From Chloroflexota bacterium (GTDB lineage Bacteria > Chloroflexota > Anaerolineae > Promineifilales > Promineifilaceae): 45,172 nucleotides of DNA. The translations under genes and the position numbers were made by a program. Positions 29,969 through 37,399 of the stretch are shown here, piece after piece (position 1 is the stretch's first letter; every line of letters begins with the position of its first letter). The stretch is taken from positions 1 to 45,172 of the forward strand of contig JAKEFB010000093.1 of assembly GCA_022616275.1 (NCBI GenBank), given 5' to 3'. The notes under the pieces were generated by a model that saw nothing but the letters and a program-made list of their open reading frames with translations, ran no database searches and was not told the DNA's origin.

Positions 29969-32790
29969 GATGCCTCCTGTGTCGGGGCATTGTAGTTGGG
30001 CGTGCCAACAACCAAGGCCCGTCCGACGGTGCGCCGGGCGATGCTTTTCCGTATCCGGTCGAGCGCATACAGCGCCGGCGCATAGAGAATGAGCCAGCCC
30101 CAATAACGCAGCGGCAGCGGCGCGTGGTCAAAAAGCTGCGTCAGGGGCGGCAGGTAAATGAGCAGGACAATTAAGAAAATTTCCATGGCCACGGCCGCCC
30201 AGAGAAACGAGTTGCTGAACCAGCCAAGACGGTGGACCCTTTCCACCTCTGTCCGGCAGGTAAAGGCGTTGCCTATCTGGGCCATGACCACACCGGCATG
30301 AAAAACAGTCGTCGCCAACGGATAGAGGGCAACGCCGGCCGGGATGGCCAGCAGCGCGGCAATGGGCAGCTCGTCGGGCACCGAGAGGGCAGGCAGCAAC
30401 GGTTGCCCGGCCAGATCATATATAAATAGGAAGCCCAGGTAACAGAGCGCCGTTTCAATCAATCCCAACCAGAGGGCGCGTAAAACCAGGCCGCTGTTGA
30501 TGAGTGGCTGTGTCCGGCGGCGTGGCGGCCGATTCATGACCTTTGGCTCCGGCTTTTCCAGGCCCAACGCCAGGGCCGGCAGGACGTCCGTGCCCAGGTC
30601 AATGGCCAGGATTTGAGAAACGGTCAGGGCCAACGGGATCGCCGGGAATAAAGCCGTGACGATAAAGGGCATCACTTCCGGCACGTTGCTGGCCAGGATG
30701 TAGGTAATAAATTTGCGCAGATTATCGTAGACGGCTCGCCCCTCGGCAATGGCGCTGGCCAGGGCGGCAAAATTATCGTTGGTTAGAACGACGTCAGCCG
30801 CTTCTTTGGCCACGTCCGTTCCGGTAATGCCCATGGCCACGCCAATGTCGGCTTTACGCAGGGCGGGCACGTCGTTCACCCCATCGCCGCTGACGGCCAC
30901 CACGTCGCCGCGCGCCTGGAAAGCGGCTACCAGCCGCAGTTTGTGCTCAGGAGCCATGCGGGCAAAAATCACTTCCTCATTTAAAAGGCTCTGTAACTCG
31001 CCGTCGCTCATCTCCTCCAATTCTGCGCCGGTGATAATCTGTGGCCGGGGCGTGGTGAGCAGGCCAACGCGGCGGGCAACGGACTCGGCCGTCAGGCCAT
31101 AATCGCCGGTAATCATGACGATGCGGATGCCCGCCTGGCGGCACTCCTCCACGGCGGTGGCTACTTCGGGCCGGGGTGGATCGGCCATGCCCACCAACCC
31201 CAGAAAAATAAGTTCTCGCTCCACACCCTCCAGGGTATAAGCATTGGTCCGCGGCGGCAATTCCCGGTAGGCCAGGGCCAACACTCGCAGGGCGTTACGG
31301 GCATAGTTGTCATTAACGGCCATAATGTCTGCTCGCGTTGCCTCATCCAGGGGTCGAACCTGGCCGTTCTGCAAAATCGAGGTGCAGAGCCGCAGCACTT
31401 CTTTGGGCGCGCCTTTCAGAAAAGCCACCTCGCCACCTTCGTTGCGGTGAATGGTACTCATGCGTTTGCGCCGGGCGTCAAAAGGCAACTCGTGAATACG
31501 GGGATAGGCCAGGCTTAGGGCCTGATCGTTCACCCCACCTTTCAACGCCAACACCAGCAGGGCTGCCTCCGTCTGGTCCCCCAGGCACGTCCACTGCGGC
31601 CTTTCCGGCGAGGGAGGATTCAAGCGAGCGTTGTTGCATAGGGCGGCGGCTGCCAGCAACTTTTCCAGCTCTGGCCGGTGCGCACGGCCATTGGACGACG
31701 GCTTTAACTCCCCGGCCGGCTCGTAACCCACGCCGGAGACGGCCAGGCGGCGGCCGCCGACCCACACTTCGCGCACCGTCATCTGGTTTTGCGTCAGCGT
31801 GCCACTTTTATCGGTGCAGATGACGGACGTCGTGCCCAGCGTTTCGACGACCGCCAGCTTTTTGACCAACACGCCTTGCTGCGCCAGGCGGCGCACGGCC
31901 ATGGCCAGGGTAATGGTCACAATGGGTAATAAGCCTTCAGGGATAGCCGCTACGATCAGGCCAAAGGCCAGGAAAAAGGCCTCGAACCAGGGTAGGCCGA
32001 TGTCGAACCGGCTGACGATAAAAACGATTAATCCCAGCCCGAAAGCGAACAGCGAGATCAGGCGGGTGATCCGCCGGATACCCTGCTGGAGCAGGCTGGG
32101 CGCTTCGGGAACGGCCTGGGTCAGGCTGGCAATCCGGCCGAATTGGGTGGTCATGCCCACCGCGTAGACCACCGCCCGCCCTGTGCCGGACACCACCGAC
32201 GTTCCGGCAAAGATCAGGTTCGGCCGCTCAATCTCCGTCAACCCTTCGCGCAGGGAGGCGTCAGCGACCTTGCGCGCCGGGATTGCCTCGCCGGTCAGAG
32301 CGGCGTTATTGACGCGCAGCCCGTACTCTTCGACCACGCGGGCATCGGCCGGAATGTGATCACCTTCGGCCAGGATCAGGACGTCGCCAGGCACAATGTC
32401 GCTGGCGGATATTTTGCTTTCTGCCCCGGCGCGAACGGCCCGGGCGTAGTGTGGCAACAGTTGTTTGAGGGCAGTGATGGCTTGTTCGGCGCGGTATTCT
32501 TGCCAGAACGAGAAAGCGGCGTTGGCCAGGACCACAATCCAGATGACGAGGCCCAAGGCCAGCCGGCCGCTGGCCACAGCCCACGAACCCGCTCCGATGA
32601 GAAGCAGGGCCATCGGATGGGCCATGTGAGCGGCAAACCGGCGCCACAGCGGCACGGCCGGCGGTTCCGACAGGAGATTCAGCCCGTAGAGGGCCTGGTG
32701 GCTTTCCGCCTGTTCCGCTGTCAGGCCGTTGGGGGAGCTGTCCAGCGCCTGGTAGACATCGGCCGTACGGACGGCGTAGATTGGCTGCAT
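29965..32790 (-). CDS. P-type cation ATPase, Na+/K+-ATPase-like (P2C) class
   Basis: A 941-residue P2-type pump. It has an N-terminal cation-ATPase region, LTGEA (A domain), AAIPEGLLPIVTITLAM (M4, about residue 285), ETLGTTSVICTDKSGTLTQN (phosphorylation site with Ser in place of the usual Thr in DKTGT, about 326), MITGDYG, GDGVNDVPALRKADIGVAMG (hinge), and M5-M6 sequences YILASNVPEVMPF (about 700) and AIDLGTDVLPALALG (about 730). The M5 SN-PE and M6 DLGTD residues are those of the Na+/K+-ATPase alpha subunit, unlike SERCA (SSNVGE, NLVTD). The C-terminal LDRIRKSIAR also resembles its end. Exact ions are inference (Na+ out, K+ in, or H+). It lies in an operon with TrkA proteins; no beta subunit is seen. 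Confidence 0.85.
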   Translation of the reverse strand: MQPIYAVRTADVYQALDSSPNGLTAEQAESHQALYGLNLLSEPPAVPLWRRFAAHMAHPMALLLIGAGSWAVASGRLALGLVIWIVVLANAAFSFWQEYRAEQAITALKQLLPHYARAVRAGAESKISASDIVPGDVLILAEGDHIPADARVVEEYGLRVNNAALTGEAIPARKVADASLREGLTEIERPNLIFAGTSVVSGTGRAVVYAVGMTTQFGRIASLTQAVPEAPSLLQQGIRRITRLISLFAFGLGLIVFIVSRFDIGLPWFEAFFLAFGLIVAAIPEGLLPIVTITLAMAVRRLAQQGVLVKKLAVVETLGTTSVICTDKSGTLTQNQMTVREVWVGGRRLAVSGVGYEPAGELKPSSNGRAHRPELEKLLAAAALCNNARLNPPSPERPQWTCLGDQTEAALLVLALKGGVNDQALSLAYPRIHELPFDARRKRMSTIHRNEGGEVAFLKGAPKEVLRLCTSILQNGQVRPLDEATRADIMAVNDNYARNALRVLALAYRELPPRTNAYTLEGVERELIFLGLVGMADPPRPEVATAVEECRQAGIRIVMITGDYGLTAESVARRVGLLTTPRPQIITGAELEEMSDGELQSLLNEEVIFARMAPEHKLRLVAAFQARGDVVAVSGDGVNDVPALRKADIGVAMGITGTDVAKEAADVVLTNDNFAALASAIAEGRAVYDNLRKFITYILASNVPEVMPFIVTALFPAIPLALTVSQILAIDLGTDVLPALALGLEKPEPKVMNRPPRRRTQPLINSGLVLRALWLGLIETALCYLGFLFIYDLAGQPLLPALSVPDELPIAALLAIPAGVALYPLATTVFHAGVVMAQIGNAFTCRTEVERVHRLGWFSNSFLWAAVAMEIFLIVLLIYLPPLTQLFDHAPLPLRYWGWLILYAPALYALDRIRKSIARRTVGRALVVGTPNYNAPTQEAS

Positions 32791-32811
32791 AGGTCTAACG
32801 CCAGGCCAAAC

Positions 32812-34647
32812 TCAGGCCTTGCGTTCTTCATCTCCAACTGATTCCTGGGATTGCCCATCGGCCGGCGATTCAGGTTCAGGCTCAGGCTCGACGTCGAGGT
32901 ATTGTTCCAGTAGCGACGGGGCTTCCGGGTGGTCCACGTGCAGGGCGTGGTCGTAATCGCCGGCCGCTACCGGCTTTTCGTAGCGGACCGGCCGGCGCAC
33001 GCCAAACAGCTCGAAGAAGCGGGCAATGCCGATTAGCAGAGCGTAGCGGTATTCTTGCATCTTCAACGATTGCCACTCGACGATAGAGCCCATTGCGCCT
33101 TGCACCCGCGCTTTTTCGCGGACAATGCGGTGAATCTGTCTGGGTTCACGGTAGCCGAGCGGTGAGATCAAGATTAAGTGGGCGGCCACCGCCAGCAGGG
33201 TGAAGGAGAGGAGGGCGACCCAGCCACCTTCGTTCCATTTGCCGATGAGCTGGCCGAAGAAAACGGTCACCGCCAGGGCGACGGCAAACGAAGCGCCCAG
33301 GCTACCCCATCGCCGGGCGCAACCCGTGTAATGGTTGAGCACGTGCCGGCGAATGGCCAGGCCCATGGCCGTGATGGGCATGAACACGCCAATGCCGTAG
33401 AAGGGCACGGCAATCGTCGTCTGGCCGCGCACCAGGAGCATGATGATGACCGCAATGACGAAGGTCGCGGTCACAGAGCGGGTGAAAGTGCCGCGCGGGT
33501 CGCGGTAAACGACAAATTCGGGAATTTCCCCAATGGCCACGTCCCGCCACTCGGTGGCCTGGGCATCCTGGAAGGCGGTCATCGAAGCAGCCGCCAACAT
33601 CATCACGGCCAGAATCTGGTAAGCCCAGAACAGGATAACGCCGCCCGGAATCTGCTCAAAGCCAATCACGGCCAGGTTGCCCACCAGTGTGCGCCCAAAC
33701 GTGCCGTCAAAGACATTGAAGCGGATGGCGAAGCTGGTCAGGAACAGGGTGGTTAGACCGCCATAGAATAGGAAGGAGGTTTGCACAAAGCGGCCGATGC
33801 CTGACTTGCCGCTGTAGAATTCCCATAGCTTCTTAAAGCGCGGCAACCGTTTTTTACCCCACTTGACAATACCGGCATCTTCATTCTTGACAAATTGAAT
33901 GCCGTTCGACATGGCCTCCAGCCCGGTCAGGGCGACCATACCTTTCATTGATCCTCGCAAAAGGTGTAACACGGCCTGACCCAAGGAGACGGCTTCAGGA
34001 GCTTCGACCGGTGGCACGGCCGGAACACCTCTGAGATGGGCAATGAGCAAGCCGATGCCCATTGTCAGGGTGAGCAGGACAAAGATGCCGATGATGGTAA
34101 AAACCACCTGCGCCGATTCACCCCGGCCGCGGATGGTGAGATACCAGGTAACGCCGGCCAGGATGGCCCCCAGCAAAAAGTGCCAGACCCAGTTCCGGCC
34201 ATAGGCATTCAGGATAGAGAGTAGCTGGTCACCGCCGGAAAGGGCCGAAACCACGATGGTCAACACGTAGTCTTGAATCAGGGTAACGGCGACGATTAAA
34301 CTGATGGTTGGCGCCAGGTAACGCATGGAAGCGGTGTAAGAACCGCCCCCTTCGTTGAAGATACCCAGCGAGTACATGTAGAGCAGGCCGAAGGCGAAGT
34401 TGGCAAAGGCGATAATGACCACGCCAATGTAAGCGTACTTTTGCAGGCCGTAGGGGTGCAGGGCGTGCATCATCTCGCCGGTGGCGTAGTAGTACGACGT
34501 GAAGTAGTCCACCCCGAAGAGGGCCACGGTGGCCAACAAGCCAATCTGCCCCACGCCGTGAACGTGGGCATGTTCTTCCTTCTCGCGCGGCGCAGCCCTG
34601 TAAGCCAGGAAGACGATGATGAGCAGTAAAGCAATAGAGAACAGCAT
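32812..34647 (-). CDS. APC-superfamily permease, KimA-like potassium transporter
   Basis: A 611-residue transporter with about 12 membrane segments and a long hydrophilic C-terminal tail (from about 490) ending in a Glu/Pro-rich stretch. Length and layout resemble B. subtilis KimA (YdaO, ~607 residues), an APC-fold high-affinity K+/H+ symporter. Visible marks are YFTSYYYATGEM in TM1, GIFNEGGGSYTASMRYL and a long loop, then GLEAMSNGIQF. The alternative is an amino-acid permease; the neighbours (P-type pump, TrkA, KdpDE) favour K+. The start has GAGG about 8 bases upstream. It is 22 bases upstream of the P-type ATPase gene. Confidence 0.78.
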   Translation of the reverse strand: MLFSIALLLIIVFLAYRAAPREKEEHAHVHGVGQIGLLATVALFGVDYFTSYYYATGEMMHALHPYGLQKYAYIGVVIIAFANFAFGLLYMYSLGIFNEGGGSYTASMRYLAPTISLIVAVTLIQDYVLTIVVSALSGGDQLLSILNAYGRNWVWHFLLGAILAGVTWYLTIRGRGESAQVVFTIIGIFVLLTLTMGIGLLIAHLRGVPAVPPVEAPEAVSLGQAVLHLLRGSMKGMVALTGLEAMSNGIQFVKNEDAGIVKWGKKRLPRFKKLWEFYSGKSGIGRFVQTSFLFYGGLTTLFLTSFAIRFNVFDGTFGRTLVGNLAVIGFEQIPGGVILFWAYQILAVMMLAAASMTAFQDAQATEWRDVAIGEIPEFVVYRDPRGTFTRSVTATFVIAVIIMLLVRGQTTIAVPFYGIGVFMPITAMGLAIRRHVLNHYTGCARRWGSLGASFAVALAVTVFFGQLIGKWNEGGWVALLSFTLLAVAAHLILISPLGYREPRQIHRIVREKARVQGAMGSIVEWQSLKMQEYRYALLIGIARFFELFGVRRPVRYEKPVAAGDYDHALHVDHPEAPSLLEQYLDVEPEPEPESPADGQSQESVGDEERKA

Positions 34648-34708
34648 CGTTGTTACCTCAGATTCCGTAGGCGCTCAACGTGGCGTGCGCCATACGTTGG
34701 GAAATGGG

Positions 34709-35875
34709 CTAGGAATTGGAACTCCCGGTGGAGCGGAGCGCGGAGGTCGTAAATGCCCCTTCCAGCATGTGCAGTTCAGCCAGAAGGTGTTGGCGGGTAG
34801 AAGCGCTCAGGCGGGTGTCCTGCTCCACTTTGGCTCCCTCCAGGCGGGAGGCGCGCACCACGAAGGCGGGGACGAACATAATCCGCCCGCTTGGAATTAC
34901 TTCAAAGTTGTGCATTTTCAGTTCCAGCGTCTGGTCGTCGAAGTAGGGCAGGCTCAGGCTCAAGCCGCGATTGAGGTCTTGGGCGGCCGCCCGCCGCTTG
35001 ATCGTTTGGATAATTTCACGGGTCTGGGTGCGGGCCAAGGCCCGGCCCTGGTTAACCAGTTGGCCCAACATGCCGTACCGTTTCTGCTGGTAAAGTTCGT
35101 CCACAATGATGTAGGGCGCGAGCGACACGGCCGTGTGGAGCACCTCCATAAAGCGCTGCATGGAAGCTAAATACGCTTCGGCTTCACTCAGCGAGTTGAC
35201 CAGCAGTTGGTCGTTTTCGCCGAAGGCGACCCATTGCGGTAGATAAAAGCGGCGGGCGGCCGGCACAAACGGGACGAGCAACTCGCCGCGCCCGGCTTCG
35301 GCCTGCTCCTCTTCAGCAATGGCGTCCGTGGGGGCGGTGATGGCCGATTCCGGTTCCAGTTCATCGGCGACAGGAATGGTGGGAATCCCCTCACCCTCGG
35401 CCGCTATATACCGCACCGAACGGCCGGCGGGTAACATGTCGCGGACCATAGTGACGGCCGTGGCGTGGCGAATGAGACCCGCGCCCACAGCCACCGCCCG
35501 GTCGGGCGACCCTTCCAACTCGCTTAACCGCTGGCGCAGCGCCGCCCGGCCATCGTGCCCGGTAAAACGGTCTAACAAACCGCCAGCCAATTGCTCGCGT
35601 TGATCGGCCGGCACAGGGACGGGCTGTCCTCCGGCCGCAGCCGGCGCTTCCACGACCAGGCGGTCAGGCAGAGTAAAACGAAGCTGCGACGAATGGTGAA
35701 CCAGGGCATCGGCCAGTTGGCGGGCCTGCGCCTGGAGATATTGCTGGACGATCACCGGCTGGGCTTCAAACAGAGTTTGCCAGTTTCGGTATTCGTTTTG
35801 CAGATAATCGCCCTGAGTCTCGGCCGCTGCGGCCGGCCCGGACGACGTTCGGGGTAAATTTTTTTGATCAGCCAT
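34709..35875 (-). CDS. Uncharacterised soluble protein in cation-transport locus
   Basis: A protein of about 388 residues that I do not recognise. It has no signal peptide or membrane helix. The N-terminal half is Ala/Gln-rich and partly helical, with DYLQNEYRNWQTLFEAQPV at the start; residues ~165-200 form an acidic linker, and the rest contains helical segments such as SEAEAYLASMQRFMEVLHT and a mixed end (MHNFEVIPSGRIMFVPAFVVRASR). No catalytic motif is visible. It is between the Usp gene and the KimA-like gene on the same strand, so a role in the same operon (assembly or regulation) is possible. Two ATGs adjoin; the second (35875) is 5 bases from a GAGG and was chosen. Confidence 0.6.
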   Translation of the reverse strand: MADQKNLPRTSSGPAAAAETQGDYLQNEYRNWQTLFEAQPVIVQQYLQAQARQLADALVHHSSQLRFTLPDRLVVEAPAAAGGQPVPVPADQREQLAGGLLDRFTGHDGRAALRQRLSELEGSPDRAVAVGAGLIRHATAVTMVRDMLPAGRSVRYIAAEGEGIPTIPVADELEPESAITAPTDAIAEEEQAEAGRGELLVPFVPAARRFYLPQWVAFGENDQLLVNSLSEAEAYLASMQRFMEVLHTAVSLAPYIIVDELYQQKRYGMLGQLVNQGRALARTQTREIIQTIKRRAAAQDLNRGLSLSLPYFDDQTLELKMHNFEVIPSGRIMFVPAFVVRASRLEGAKVEQDTRLSASTRQHLLAELHMLEGAFTTSALRSTGSSNS

Positions 35876-35950
35876 CATTTCCTCAATGCGAAAAGAACAG
35901 GCGCCGGATAAGTAGCGGACCTACCGGACCAGGTTCTACAAAAGCAACTT

Positions 35951-36448
35951 TTACTTATCGCCGATTGCCGGCCGGCCTTTTTTCGGGAGGGTGATAGAAG
36001 GTGTCCACCCCGGGGAGGCTCCCGCTTGTTGCAAGGTGTACAGAGTCCGATGCCCCCTGGCCAGTGACTGTTTCAGCCACCATTGTTGGACTACAGACCA
36101 GAGAGGAATAACGCTGCGAGGCGGCGGGGCAAAAATAATCCTGGCCTGCAACTGCTCGGCCGCGCTGAGCACGGCGTTGCTGTACGAAGCGTACTGGCAG
36201 AGGGTAATTGAGAATGGGACGTTGTAATCCTCGGCCGTGGCGGCAAAGTCACGGATAGCCTGCTCTTCCTGGTCGGTAAAGTCCAGGTAGCCGGCGGCCG
36301 TGCCCAGCATGGCCGGATGCCGGACCGGGACCATTTTCACCAGGACGATTTCGCCACCCTGGTTGCGGACTAGAGCGCAGGCTAGGTGAAGGGCTTGCAG
36401 CGTCCATTGTCTTTCGCTCAGAACGAGCATCACTTTGACTGTATCCAC
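35951..36448 (-). CDS. UspA-like universal stress protein
   Basis: A 165-residue protein with VKVMLVLSERQWTLQALHLACALVRNQGG (read in parts) and GGEIVLVKMVPV, the beta1-alpha1-beta2 opening of Usp domains, and ARIIFAPPPRSVIPLW at the later strand. The G-2x-G-9x-G nucleotide motif is not clear, so ATP binding is doubtful. The start is GTG at 36448 with AAGGAGAG 6 bases upstream. In classical KdpD proteins a Usp-like domain is fused to the sensor; here the kdpD nearby lacks it, so this could be the detached partner (inference). It lies about 100 bases downstream of KdpE-like boxes. Confidence 0.68.
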   Translation of the reverse strand: MDTVKVMLVLSERQWTLQALHLACALVRNQGGEIVLVKMVPVRHPAMLGTAAGYLDFTDQEEQAIRDFAATAEDYNVPFSITLCQYASYSNAVLSAAEQLQARIIFAPPPRSVIPLWSVVQQWWLKQSLARGHRTLYTLQQAGASPGWTPSITLPKKGRPAIGDK

Positions 36449-36550
36449 GCTACTCTCCTTTGCATGACAGAAGCCGGGTAGAACCTGGAGCCAGGGCGGC
36501 CGGCCGGTCTACTCTGGCCAGCGCCAGGCACACTGTTTAGTGTAGGACAG

Positions 36551-36602
36551 GGGCCGTAAAGATTGTGTCAGGGGAAATAGCGGGGGCGTAAAAAATGTGT
36601 AA
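36551..36602 (-). promoter_or_regulatory. Two direct KdpE-like operator boxes (putative)
   Basis: Plus-strand 36551-36570 and 36583-36602 match at 16 of 20 positions and are 32 bases apart (about three helical turns). On the minus strand the second reads TTACACATTTTTTACGCCCC, close to the E. coli KdpE site at the kdpFABC promoter (recalled as TATAC-T7-ACACCCC). They sit between the kdpE gene and the Usp gene, 103 bases upstream of the Usp start, oriented for that operon. A weak -10-like AGTGTA/TACACT lies at 36539-36544. The match is by eye and needs a profile search. Confidence 0.55.
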
Positions 36603-36603
36603 A

Positions 36604-36690
36604 GGCGAGGGGAGCAGGAGCTAGAGCGAGAGCTAGAGGAAGAGCCAGAGGAAGATCTAGAGCGAGAGGAAAAACAGAAAGCTAGGGCTC
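36604..36690. repeat. Purine-rich degenerate tandem repeat (AGAGCTAGAGGAAG words)
   Basis: This stretch is made of GAGCTAGAGCGAGAGCTAGAGG-type words with AGAGGAAGA variants. It lies in the 258-base gap after the kdpE stop. It resembles other repeat blocks in this window by style but not by word. No open frame is seen. Confidence 0.75.
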
Positions 36691-36706
36691 GAACTCAAGT
36701 GGGGAA

Positions 36707-37399
36707 TTACTCAACGTCAATAAAGCGGTAGCCAATACCAGGTTCGTTGAGAATATAGCGGACGTTGGCGGCCGGGTTTTCCCCCAGCTTTTTGCGGATC
36801 TGGTTGACGTAGATGCGGACGTAATGGGTCATATCCCGGTATTCCGGTCCCCACACGCCGGCCAGGATAGACTGGTGAGTCATAATCTTACCCGGGTGGG
36901 TGGCCAGCAGGCGGAGTATGTCGTATTCAATGGGGGTCAGGTGGACCTCCACGCCAGCCACTGTGACCCGGCGGTTAGCCAGGTCAATTTCCAACGCGCC
37001 GGCCCTCACCACGGCCGCCGGGCTGCTGGACGGTTCCAGAGCCACCCGCCGAAGCACCGCCTGCATCCGGGCGCGTAGCTCCTCCATGCCGAACGGTTTG
37101 GTCAGGTAGTCGTCGGCGCCGGCGTCCAGGGCCATGACCTTCGTCTTTTCGTCGCCACGGACCGACAACATAATGATGGGGACCTGGCTCCACTCCCGCA
37201 GGCGCCGGCAGACCTCGACGCCGTCTGGCTCACTGCCCAGGGCAATGTCCAGGATAATCAGCTCCGGGGCGCGTTGGGCGGCGGCCGTGAGCGCTTCCTG
37301 GCCATTGGCGGCCGTTATCACCTGGTAGCCATACCCTTCCAGGCCCGTCTTCAGCAGCTTGCGAATCTGCGGCTCGTCATCTACGACCAGGATCAACAT
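36707..37399 (-). CDS. kdpE: KdpE-like response regulator (OmpR family)
   Basis: A 230-residue protein. The receiver domain has ILVVDDEPQIRKLLKTGLE (acidic pocket), the phospho-Asp in LIILDIALGSEPDG (about 52) and the Lys in DDYLTKPFGMEEL. The winged helix (about 135-228) contains VHLTPIEYDILRLLATHPGK, MTHQSIL, RDMTHYVRIYVNQIRKKLG and EPGIGYRF. The LTPTEYxLL and THYVRIYM-type wording is characteristic of KdpE. The start is the ATG at 37399, overlapping the kdpD end by 23 bases; the frame to 37531 is inside kdpD. KdpE normally activates K+ uptake genes when K+ is low. Confidence 0.88.
   Translation of the reverse strand: MLILVVDDEPQIRKLLKTGLEGYGYQVITAANGQEALTAAAQRAPELIILDIALGSEPDGVEVCRRLREWSQVPIIMLSVRGDEKTKVMALDAGADDYLTKPFGMEELRARMQAVLRRVALEPSSSPAAVVRAGALEIDLANRRVTVAGVEVHLTPIEYDILRLLATHPGKIMTHQSILAGVWGPEYRDMTHYVRIYVNQIRKKLGENPAANVRYILNEPGIGYRFIDVE

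Noticed and set aside
34441-34629. Small plus-strand frame near the permease start
   Set aside because: Lies wholly antisense to the start of the KimA-like gene without any start signal.
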